The notes below the pieces were generated by a model. It was given only the letters and a program-made list of their open reading frames with translations. It searched no databases and had not been told where the DNA came from. 64,000 nt of DNA from Metaphire vulgaris (Eukaryota; Annelida; Clitellata; Crassiclitellata; Megascolecidae), in NCBI GenBank assembly GCA_018105865.1, contig CM030833.1:29644640-29708639 (forward strand), written 5' to 3'. Below are positions 12,591 through 32,393 of this stretch, piece by piece. The first letter of the stretch is position 1, and each line of letters opens with the position of its first letter. Both the position numbers and the translations under genes were made by a program.

Positions 12591-13160
12591 CAGTGGCGTA
12601 TTTACCATTAGGCCATTTGGGCCATGCCCCCTTTGGTCTTGGCCTAGCCTGTCCCCAGACCCCCTTTATAGGCTCGCACTTCGCGCGCGCCATGGGCTGC
12701 CCCCATACCAAAATTCTAATTCTAAATACGCCACTGCCAGTCGGTGCCTACAAGGAATCTGGACCCGCATTTTGGATATCTATCAGGTGTCTGATTGCTT
12801 TAAAGGTTTTAAAATCTATACAATGTATAGCCACCATTATTATATTGCCAACATAGACACATTAATAAGGTAGAAAGTGACGGATTTTTCTAGTCCACTG
12901 ACATCACTGCAAAGCGTTTGAGGGTTCTAAAGAGAAATTTGGGTGAAAAATCGACATGAATTTTTGGGTCGCCTGAAAATTTTTCATGAAAATACCCTGG
13001 ACTATAGTCCAGGGTATTTTTTCGAAATTTGAGCGAAAATTTGTGGTGTTGTAGGGCTTTCATACTGTATTTGCACCGATTGAAGCCCAGTCGGCAGTGG
13101 CGTATTTACCATTGGGCCATTTGGGCCATGCCCATTACCAAAATTCTAAATACGCCACTG
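12591..13160. mobile_element. Composite of two hAT-like MITEs (family B) around a 358-bp cargo
   Basis: Left MITE 12591-12736 (146 bp) and right MITE 13095-13160 (66 bp, an internal-deletion form) share ends CAGTGGCGTATTTACCATT and AAATACGCCACTG in the same orientation. The outer flanks are both aatgctaa (12583-12590 and 13161-13168). The inner flanks are both ccagtcgg (12737-12744 and 13087-13094). The cargo between them has no recognised gene and holds a perfect 32-bp palindrome. The flank order a-MITE-b...b-MITE-a is not what two independent insertions give. Confidence 0.9.
12989..13020. repeat. Perfect 32-bp palindrome
   Basis: Two 16-bp arms meet at 13004/13005 without a loop. The left arm is AAAATACCCTGGACTA. 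It lies in the cargo of the composite element. It could extrude as a cruciform or fold as an RNA hairpin; no known site is recognised. Confidence 0.95.
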
Positions 13161-14055
13161 AATGCTAATAATGCACAGGATTTGTGCAGATTCAACCCTT
13201 TTATTCTGCACAGTGGCCCGGAATTTCTCTCGGCAGGCCTGTCGACGAGTAGTATCCTAGGACATAAAAACGTATTTAGGGGGTGGGGTACCCGGTAAAA
13301 CCGTGATCTTTAAAAAACCTTTAAAAAACCTAAACCTAAAAATCTGAAATTATTCTTTATGCTTTCATATAGCGCCATGTTTTATTTTCATCCAAGCTCT
13401 AATTTTACTTAATTTTGGTGGATTCTTTGGTAAACTGTATTTTAATCGTTCTACATTATTTCACTGCATTAGTGTTATGGATCACCTAAGTCATTTAAAA
13501 GGAAAATAACGACGCTATCTGCATCTGTAAAAGTTATGAAATACTGTTTTTTTAAACCAGTAACGCATCGGTCGCATCCAATAATTGAAAAAATTTACAT
13601 CATAATGAATAGTCGCAAAAATATGCTCAAAAAGTGCCAGAACACGTCTTCGCCATTAAGAACTCAGCACCTGTATTGAAATTCCAAAATGTAAGAGGGG
13701 AACAAAGCGAAAGATGGCTTCTTTTAAAGAACGAGCCCTCCCGTACACTCTTTCGAAAACAGCATGTTTGACATGCTCGACGTTTACCTTGCAATCCTTC
13801 TTAATAGTTCTGTAACTGACAGGGAATGATGCATGTGTTGAAACTACGAGTATTACCATGGAGTCTGTAAGACGTTACGGACACCATGATTTTTCCAATC
13901 CGTGAAGAGATGTCGTGAATAGTGCTGATCTACTTACTTACTGATAGAAAATCGTTAAGACATTTAAATGATGATTCCCGATTGTTTACTTGGGATGAAA
14001 ACTGAACAAGAATTTCACAAATTATTTTAACATTTAATCGTAATTAAGATGTAAC

Positions 14056-17000
14056 ATGGCAGCAACGACGAAGGAGAAGTTCAAAGCAGCGGTTAATGTC
14101 ATCCACAGTTTGCCAAAAAATGGTTAGTTATTCTATTTAACAGCTTTAATAATATGACAGTACCGTAGACGCTGTGTTTATATTGTAATACATTGTAGCA
14201 TTAGCGTCGCCACGGGGGGGGGGCAAATGGGGGCAACTGCCCCCCCCCCAACCTGCCCCAGACCACCTACCAGATTCGCGCAAATCCGGTGAGAAAGTTT
14301 TCTGTGGAGGGGTGAGGGGTGGGTAAGGAATCTGACACACTAGCCCCTTTTGCTCCCAACCAAAAATTCCAGGCGACGCCACTGCGTTCTAAATACAGAA
14401 GACGATGGTCTAAGTTTGCAATAGTGATTGACATCGATGTATTAAACAATGCTAAAGATAGTCGCTCAATATGGTCCTTGACATAAATCTCTAACAGAAC
14501 GAAATAACTTTCAAAAACGCGATTGAATTTGTGCAAATCCTATGCATTATTAGCATTATTGAATAACGAGGGGTGTCATGGATGAACCATTTTAAATGGA
14601 GAAGGTGATGGCCTATGATTGCAATAGCGATTGATATCGATGTGCTAAAAGATGCTAAAGATAGTCGCTCAATATGGTACTTGAAATCGATCTCTAACAG
14701 GACGTAGTAAGTTTCAAAAATGCAGTTGAATTTGCACAAATCCTATGCATTATTAGCATTATGGAATGACGGGGAGTTGTCATGGTGGAGTCGTTCTAAC
14801 ATTAGCGTTGCAACGGGGGGGGCAAATGGGGACAAACTACCCCCCAACCTGCTCCAGACCACTTACCAGATTAGCGTAAATGTGGTGAGAAAGTTTTCTG
14901 TGGAGGGGTGGGGTGAGGGGGTAATGAATCTGACACGCTAGCCCCTTTTGCCCCCCCCCAACTGAAAATTCCTGGTGACACCACTGCATTGTAGTGTAAT
15001 TTAGTGTGGTATACTGTCTTGCCTATTTCTTTAGCAGTCCTACACTTTATTCATTTTCGAAAGGTATGGTGAAACTAACTATAACCGATCGGTGATGCAT
15101 TTTATAATTAGAGTAATTTGATTGTTAAATTGTGATGCTATTTTTTGCAGGTGCGTATCAGCCATCGCATGCAATGGTACTGACATTCTATGCCTTATAC
15201 AAGCAGGCTACCTCCGGTCCCTGTACACACAGTAAGCCTGTGTTCTGGGATGCTGTTGGAAGGGCTAAATGGTTGGTATATTCGCTGTATTGGCACCAAT
15301 ATTTAAAGCATTTAGTCTTCCAAAGTAAACATCTCTATTTATAATCATGGTCACTTTGTTTTGGTCATTCAAGTTTATTTGCATAAGAAGCACATGCTGC
15401 GTTTAATGCGTATGGCATACCTCTTCATGTCTGTTATAGCAATTTCAGCAAATAAGTTGTCTTTAAGATTTCATACTTCTGATTTTCTTTTAGAGGTGCT
15501 ATATAAATTGTCCCTAACATAGCATTGTTAATTGCAGTCTACATTACACCCTGTAAGCTATACTCTTATAAATAAATGAATTCAAAAGTTATCTAGAAAA
15601 ATGGGATTATTAAATGTTAATAGTAGTTATAGTGGCTTCCACACAGCCTAATGCCTACTACTTTAAACCACATTATTGTTATTATAATTATTAAAACTTT
15701 CAGGAAACTTACAGATTTTTTGTTATTTTGTTATTCAAAAATTTTAGGACTGCTTGGTACAAACTTGGGAATATGTCACAAGAGCAAGCAATGACCCTTT
15801 ATGTTGATGAGTTAAAGAAGGTAATGTTCTTTTCTTAAGATTTTATTATTTGATATTCCATAAATATGCAGCATGCACTGTAAAGATTTATGTCTGTAAT
15901 GTAATGTAATATAACAAAATAAATAGAATTTCAGTCTGAGATTGAGCACATTTATTATTTCTTCAGATTTTTGTGGCAGATTGAAAGAAAGAAGATCACT
16001 GATATAAAATTTTCAAGATGGCGTCTGGGTGTTGTTAAGACTTTCGCATTAGTTTCAGATGATTTCTCTTTCAGATCATCGAAACCATGCCACACACGGA
16101 GAATGTTCAGGAGTTCATCGAAAGACTCGGGGATTTTTATGAAATCGTGGAGGACAATGCTCCCGTTGCCCAGTTAGTGAGGGCTGCCACTCCTAAGCTT
16201 CAGCTGAAATTGGGTCGTGTCAATTCGTCCGACAGTGCTATAATCCCAAATGGATCTGGTTTTTTAAGAGACTCTTGCGGCAACAGCAGCAACCATTCTT
16301 ACGAGTTTCCTTCTAACATGCAGCGGGCTATCTCCAAGGAAATTGGTGCGTTTATTTAAAACTATATTTACGGCTCTCTTAAATGGTAGTAAATGATAAG
16401 CCAGCCAAACATTGGTGTAGCCATGGGGGCCCAGCCCCCTATTCAGATCTGGGACAGTTGTGATATTCGTCCAAAACCTGTGAGTAGCTTGGGGGGGTTT
16501 AGGAGGTAGTATTAGATCGATGAAAACGCAGTAGAGAGCAGACATTAAAGCGTTTGAGTTGACAACCGTTTTATCTTTTCTTGGCTCGTCAAGGGTTTTT
16601 GGTTTGAAAAATGTGAAAGTCAAATCCTGACCCTGCCATGCAGACTAAATGATAATTAGTCAATTTAGTGGTTTATGCTTCTTAAGAGGTTAGTTTTTTA
16701 AAGCATATTTGCATCATTGCATTACATTTGATGGATCAAATGAAAATTATGATCATCACCTTCGTTAGGTTTAGTCCGTCAGCAATCCTTGATCTGACGG
16801 GAAACTTATGCCCAGGTGGTGGCTGAGTCCAGCGTGTTCAACATTATTTTAGCTCTTTACTGTGAACTCTTGTTTTATATGTTTTTAACTGTTATATATT
16901 CAGTTCTGTACTCTAATCTTTGAGTTTTGCATTTTAGTTGAAACCAGTTCATCAACAGATGGAGTTTCTTGGTCAGAAAACAATGGGAGTCCATTTCTAT

Positions 17001-19732
17001 GTTTCTTTATGCAGATAAATGTTGATTTTGATTTTTTTTATAACATATGAATATTTAAACACCTGATCATGATTAACCAGTGGCGGCTCTAGGATTTGGC
17101 AAGTGGGGGGGTTGTTGGGGTGGCAACTTCTAATCATGGGGGCCAACCATTTGTTGTTTAATGTATGTAGCATTAGTATAGGGTCCCAACTGGGGGGGGG
17201 GCTGGGGACCAGGCACTCAATAGGGGCACGGGTCCTCTGGCCCCCCGGTGGAGCCGCCACTGTGATTAACATCTTACAGAAGTTATAGAACTGCAACCAA
17301 AGTTAAGTACAAAGCTTTCATTACAGAAAGTAAAACTTAGTTTAGTTACTGAGACTTGTAAGCTCGATTAACAAATGTAAATAATACAGAAATGTTGCTG
17401 TGTGAAAGCAATGTTGATTCCGTAGTTATCCACTGATCAACACTTTTAGAGTTCAACTGTCTTATATCTATGTTCATCATTTGGTCATAGTGTCAAGAAA
17501 TGGTGTTCCTGGATATTGCGAGGTGCCCAGCGAAAGTGGCAGCGATGCAGACGAATTCTGTGACACCATAGACATTTCACACGTTCAGGTTTCTGGTTTC
17601 ACTTATATTTTCCCATTTTCCCCCCAATTTTTTGGCAATTCGTATTACTGTTGCTAAATGGACATCAGACTTATTTTGGATGATTTTTGTTTTCACTCTA
17701 CAATTACAATCGATTATAAACTCCTTTAGCACCATTATAGTAATCAGGGACTGTTTTAAGAAAAAAGTTGCCACTGCACTAAACTCAGAAAATTTGTGGA
17801 CATCCGCGCAAAAAGCAAGCAAAAAGGTCGTGTGGAAAATGTATCACTGCACAAAGCACGGAACATTACATTTTACCACTGCACATTTTCATTTTGTCAC
17901 TGCACATTTAATGTATATAGCATCAATCTTCACTGTTAGGATCATAGCCAGAAACCATATCCATGGTTGAAAATCCATAGGTCTTTTCCTAAGTGACTGG
18001 TTCTTGCCAAGGAAGGTATGCAAGAGAAAAGAGATGTGTTTTAAGGCGGGACATGAAAGTTGAGAGACACTCATAATGGCGAATTTTTACTGTGAGAGAG
18101 TTCCAGAGCCTAGGTCCTGCAGCAGAAATGGTACATTTCCCAATCATGGCCTCGAGTACAGCACAAGAAGTACGAGTGAATCAGAATACCTAGGCGAGTA
18201 CCGGTACTTGTGAACAGTTGTTCTACTGTATAAACCATGTTTTACAGCTTTTGTGTTTTTGAATGTCTGTAGAATGAAGCATTGGTTCGGAGGATTCCAT
18301 GTCAGGGCAGTCAGCACCAGTATTCATGTAGCATCCACACAGGATCAGGTGAGATCCTTCCGTGGTCATTCCGGCATATTTGCACCTGTATTCGAGTACA
18401 CGGGGGAATCATTCATTATCTGTGAATGAAGATTTTATTACTAATGTGAACTTAGTTATAAGTTGCAGCATTTTCTAGCATTGGATCACCATACCGATTC
18501 CCGAGTTTATCGTATCTTATCGCTGTAGGTGAGACGAACTCTAGCACTGAACAGACAAATGTTACTTCGCCTGACCAGTTGACAATCGCGCTCCATCGAC
18601 TGCAGACAGATATGGGGTCTACTCTTGTACGCTTGCAGGCCATGGAGACGTTATTTCTGGCACAGAAAAAGGTCCGCTTTAGTTCTTCAATGCTAATAAA
18701 TATGCGAAAATTAATTCGTACATTTGACTCAAACTTCTTTTGTACTTTTACGCTGCAGTCTGCATGAGACTTGTTTAGCATTAGAATTAAAGCATATTTC
18801 AATTCATTACATTGTGTTTTAATTATTTTTATTTTAACTATTTCTGCACTTTGCCTTCAGATCCTAGAAAGAGATCAGAAAAATCTCCATAAACCAAGTG
18901 TAAGTAAGTTTTTAGCATAATAATTACAGTACACTTTCTTGGATAACCTTGCCTATTTGGATATTAACCGCTTTGTAAGCCATCCACCTTCTCACTTTAC
19001 TTTTTTTCAGCCCCCTTTATCTCGATCACTCATGTTTCTCCTCTTCCTAGTATCGCCCCTGTTTTATTTTTTTTCCTCATCCTACCTTCCTTACTTACCT
19101 AATTCCTGTCTAAAGTGTTGATTGGTTGATTCTTTCACATTGACTTTGTCTTCTCCTGCATTGTTTCTGTTGATATTCGTAATTGGCTCATGACTATTCA
19201 ATATGTTTTCAATTTTAATTAAATAATTAATTATCAACCTAATTAATTAATTAAGTGCATGTGGTGATTTTTATGCCAGCCACAATCAGAAGCAAAATAT
19301 CCTCAAATCACTCACTCATTGCACAGTGGTACCTTGGCACAGAAGTTGGTACAGTGACTGAATCACAGTACCAAGTCTTGAGATTAGAATCATCTTTTTG
19401 CTTCAAATAATGGTACTATTTAATCGTGTTAACTATATCTTATCCTGGATAAGAGTTTTGTGATTGGTCAGTTTCAAAGCAGCCAAAGTGTAAATGCATC
19501 TGTCTTAGCGATTGGTTACTTATAGGGTTTGGCAAATTGCTTGTATACAAGTGTGTGTGCTAGGAGACATCCTTCTAAACCACTGAAAATCCTGTTGTTG
19601 TTATTATTATGTTGTTATTTTTAGAAATGGGAACTTTTTTCTGGCATCAACTATCCAACCATTGCATTTCTGGTTGCTTGGCCTGTGGTTGTTCATTTTA
19701 CGTTGCATTACTTGAACAGAAAACGAACTTAA
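14056..19732 (+). CDS. ACBD5: Acyl-CoA-binding domain protein, ACBD4/5 type (tail-anchored)
   Basis: Nine exons close a 331-residue ORF: 14056-14122, 15151-15271, 15748-15820, 16075-16345, 17491-17588, 18273-18348, 18529-18671, 18861-18899, 19625-19732. All junctions are GT-AG with consistent phases. Residues 1-90 are an acyl-CoA-binding domain (KFKAAVNVIHSLPKNG, then FYALYKQATSGPC, then FWDAVGRAKW). Residues 199-205 read EFCDTID after an acidic stretch, resembling the FFAT motif with which vertebrate ACBD5 binds ER VAP proteins. Residues about 215-285 contain a polar segment and a short coiled coil (LHRLQTDMGSTLVRLQAMET). The last exon encodes one membrane segment (about 305-326) and a basic end NRKRT, as in tail-anchored peroxisomal ACBD5. 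The family binds very-long-chain acyl-CoA and tethers peroxisomes to ER; this role is inferred here. Intron 1 holds a composite MITE. An ACBD4 assignment is also possible. Confidence 0.92.
14199..14986. mobile_element. Composite of two hAT-like MITEs (family C) around a tandem-repeat dimer
   Basis: MITE copies 14199-14384 and 14800-14986 lie in the same orientation, start CATTAGCGT(C/T)GC and end GACGCCACTG or GACACCACTG. The outer flanks are both cattgtag (14191-14198 and 14987-14994). The inner flanks are both cgttctaa (14385-14392 and 14792-14799). Between them are two diverged copies of a roughly 200-bp unit (about 14393-14592 and 14593-14791) that share strings such as AAAGATAGTCGCTCAATATG and CAAATCCTATGCATTATTAG. 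The block sits in intron 1 of the ACBD5-like gene. Confidence 0.9.
17078..17262. mobile_element. hAT-like MITE, family A, copy in ACBD5 intron
   Basis: 185 bp with ends CAGTGGCGGCTCTAGG and GGAGCCGCCACTG, flanked by a perfect 8-bp duplication tgattaac (17070-17077 and 17263-17270). The interior is G/C-homopolymer rich and matches 11276-11454 in reverse orientation. Non-coding. Confidence 0.9.
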
Positions 19733-19741
19733 ACACAGTAA

Positions 19742-19742
<1 letters not shown>

Positions 19743-19826
<84 letters not shown>
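19743..19826. repeat. (TAA)n microsatellite
   Basis: About 28 uninterrupted TAA/AAT triplets start 10 bp after the ACBD5-like stop codon, so they probably lie in its 3' UTR. From 19827 to 21467 I see no gene; this is the space between the convergent ACBD5-like and CRACR2-like genes. Confidence 0.97.
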
Positions 19827-19827
<1 letters not shown>

Positions 19828-21184
19828 GTAATAATAAGGCTTAGTGGTTCAAGAGGGTCTTCTCTATGTTAGACAAGTCTTCCTTTTAAGACATATACAG
19901 TAAGTGAGTTTGAAAATATCACTTTCATGAACAAGTACAGTGGATTACCTGTAGAATTTCTGTCCTATCAATTATAATAGTGATTCATACCAGTTCCAAT
20001 AACGCTTTGACACCTGAAGTGAGTCTCTGGGCAAGTTACCTGATGTTAAATGTGTTATAGTAATGCATAAGGCCCCCTTATCATTTGCTACTTGTCTGTG
20101 CCTCAGAGATCTTGGCAAGTCTGTACGCATGATATGTGAACTAATTAAAACAGTTTCCATAATGCACCACAGGAGACCGAAGAATTTTTTTTACCGAAGA
20201 ATGAGTTGGTGTAAATTGCAGGGATTTTCAAGTTGTTGGTTTTCGCTAATCCTCTGGAATGCAATAATCGCGGCATAAATCGCTGTTGTTGTTGTTGTTT
20301 CTTGTTTAGATAGCAGAGGATTGATCGATATGAAAAGCCGATTGAAAAAGACATTACAGACCTTTCTATACATTGTCAGATTGTCTTCAAATCAGTTAGG
20401 CCTAATCACGCATAGTTAAGATGTTGTTAATCATCGTGTAAATTTTAAATTAACGATTTCAAGTGACATTAACGTTTAATTATGCCTTTAAAAAGTCAAG
20501 ATTTTCATGGTACCTTACAATTTTTTATTTTGCTCACCAAGAAATCATATTTTCAAAAAATTGTAGTTTTTCTTTTCTCTCAATTAATGACAAGCAATAA
20601 ATGTATCCGATGAAGTTTTTGTTTAAAAATATATATTATATTATATTATTACCCTTAATTGGGGGCGGCTGTGGCTCTGCCCCGACCCAGCTAGGAGAAC
20701 TAATACCTTAAAACATTTTTCAATTGAGGGATTGTCTGTATGCTGTCATATAGTCTGAAAAATATGCACCAAACCTCGGAAACCAGTATTGACCTACAAT
20801 TTTTCAGCTGGAGTTCATTCAATAGGTAATTTGTGACGCTATCTCAAGCCCGTAGGACAGTTCATGATCTAGGAAACTCGTTTATTAAATTATAATTATA
20901 AGTAGATAAGTAAATTATTAAACTATGAAATACAGAGGGTATTTATTCAATTGTAACAGATGTGAATTTTCAATGACCAGAAACCAAAGGACTTTATTAT
21001 TGTAATTTTCCTCTTAACAAAAGCAAGATGATGTGTTCTATACAGCAATGTATGACGATTTCAAACCATCCAGTTTGAAATAATTTTTAAAAATTGAGTA
21101 GTGATAAACTAAGGAAGGATGTGTAAAATACTAATGAGTGCCTCAACAGAATTCAGTCTTTGAAACAGTTTCAAGGTTTATTGG

Positions 21185-21377
21185 CATTGGCACGGGAGTA
21201 TGGTCCCCTATCCTGACCGGGACCAATTGTGGGATTTGCGCAAAACCGTTGAGAAATTTGGGGGTATGTACCATGATCGAAGGAAATACATGAATGCGTG
21301 AAGAACTCCTTGACGGGCCTCCTTTCGAGGAAAATGTCGATGTGTCCCCATATTTCGTAACCCTGGCTACGCCACTG
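21185..21377. mobile_element. hAT-like MITE (ends CATTGGCACGGG / CCTGGCTACGCCACTG)
   Basis: Diverged inverted ends flanked by tttattgg and tttactga (6 of 8). A related element lies at 36562-36798: both share GGGACCAAT(T/C)GTG, the TTTGCGCAAA core and CCCCATATTTCG. It lies just downstream of the CRACR2-like stop codon. Confidence 0.65.
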
Positions 21378-21467
21378 TTTACTGAGAGGACTGCATCGGC
21401 CAATCTCATATAGGCTAACTATGCACGCCGCAGCGTCGACGGGGGTCAAAACGGGGTCAGTAGGAGG

Positions 21468-30907
<9,440 letters not shown>

Positions 30908-31118
30908 ATTGTTGTTTTCACGGCAGCGATAGGAACGGAGGCGTTCCGAAAAATCGATCAGCAAAGACAAGCGCCGATCTATATTGCGCTTTTAATAATA
31001 CAGTATAGACGCAGGCTTCGAGTTGTTTTTGTTGATCCACCCGCTATTGCTGTGGGACTTCTAAAGGCTTATGCTTCCGAATTAAAGAATTTTTCTTTCG
31101 GATTCAAGTTCGAAGATT

Positions 31119-31120
31119 CG

Positions 31121-31151
<31 letters not shown>
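31119..31151. repeat. (TC)n microsatellite
   Basis: A run of about 16 CT dinucleotides about 210 bp upstream of the CRACR2-like start codon. It lies in the candidate promoter or 5' UTR. Confidence 0.95.
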
Positions 31152-31154
<3 letters not shown>

Positions 31155-31727
31155 GGACGCATTATTCCAGATCGCGAGACTGACAGATTTCTGAAACACG
31201 AATGCCTTAGGCAACTAAGAACACGACACGCGACCCGGTGAAGCTTCAGATCAAAGACTCAAACGGGAGGACTTCTTGCGAAGACCGAACAATCGCCCTG
31301 CTGTTGCCTCTTCTGTTGTCAAAAAGTCTTTACAAGCGCCAAGGCGAAGCCAACATACAAGCGAAATACTTGACTCTATATGCGAATGGTAACATTCGAG
31401 TGAGTTTCATACAGCATAGATAACAAAGAGGGACATATAGCCTATTTACTGAAACGCTGCTAAACACGAGACAGACAGACAGACAGACAGGCAGGCAGAG
31501 AAAGAGGAATGAGAGCCATCTTATACATTTTGTAAGCTTTGACAGGATAATAGAAAGAATCCTGATGGTGACTATTGTCAGTTGACAGCATGCCGCCAAA
31601 GGCAGAGTGCAAATCGCTTTACAGTAGGCCTATATTCGTCCAGTAATAATTATATGCCTACACAGCATGATGTGTACGCTGTGTAGTTTCAAAAAAAAAC
31701 ATTGTCGTCATTGCGAAAACTGCAATC

Positions 31728-31964
31728 CATGGAGGTATTATGCCTGGAGACGGCATAACGTCATTTCGGTGAAGCAGACTAGCTGGGAAATTCCCAGACG
31801 GCAGCCACAGTTTTGGTCCACCAAGATGGCCGCTAACACATGATTTGGGTCTACAAAGATGGCCGCTAACCATGGAGGTATTATATTTAGCCTACGCGAT
31901 ACTGGCTTCACGCAGCCTGGGCTAAAAATGACGCAATGCCGTCTCCTGTGATAATACCTCCATG
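31728..31964. mobile_element. Long-inverted-repeat element, TIR CATGGAGGTATTAT
   Basis: Left end CATGGAGGTATTATGCCTGG is inverted at the right as AATACCTCCATG. Similarity continues inward for about 45 bp through GAGACGGCAT..CGTCATTT. The middle has a direct duplication containing AAGATGGCCGCTAAC and an extra CATGGAGGTATTAT. No clear target duplication is visible. Non-coding. Confidence 0.75.
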
Positions 31965-32064
31965 TTGCAACTTGCAATCTATCCTTTTCAACGTAAAAAC
32001 TTAACGTTCTACGGGTTTCCAGTAGAATCTTTTAAACGCTTCGACGATTAGCCTAAGTTGGTTC

Positions 32065-32226
32065 TAGGGGCGTAGCGATGGTGTTATATCGGTATATATA
32101 CCCCCAAAATCAGACTACTTTCAAAATTTTAATGTGTTTTTAAGATTTTCAGAGGTTTTTTAGATTTATACATCCCCAAATCACATTATAACCCCCCCCC
32201 AAATCAAATTCCTGGCTATGCCCCTG
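32065..32226. mobile_element. hAT-like MITE, family E, copy 2
   Basis: Ends TAGGGGCGTAGCGATGG and GGCTATGCCCCTG with a perfect 8-bp duplication gttggttc (32057-32064 and 32227-32234). Homologous along its length to 29307-29471. Confidence 0.92.
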
Positions 32227-32373
32227 GTTGGTTCACGGTATTGACTGTTAACTAGAATCGTACAGGTCATACTGTGGCATGGGTGGGATCATGCGACATT
32301 TCCAGGGCCCCTTAAGGGCAAATAAACTCGATGGACACCTACACTGTTTCGATAAATTGTTTGTCTAATGAAG

Positions 32374-32393
32374 TGTGTGTGTGTGTGTGTGTG
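32374..32393. repeat. Short (GT)n microsatellite
   Basis: About ten GT dinucleotides in gene-free sequence. Confidence 0.9.

Noticed and set aside
16938..16990. Extra ACBD5 exon (VETSSSTDGVSWSENN)
   Set aside because: There is an acceptor and an open frame, but no good donor in the needed phase. Exons 16345 and 17491 join directly in phase to give EIVSRNGVPGYC.
17968..18240. Possible SINE/LINE tail with GAGAGAGTTCCAGAGCCTAG
   Set aside because: The string recalls tails of several animal retroposons, but no second copy, promoter box or poly-A tail was seen in the window.
19733..21467. Search for Rab GTPase exons of a long CRACR2A isoform
   Set aside because: No P-loop (GxxxxGK[ST]), DTAGQE or NKxD coding strings were found on the minus strand here.
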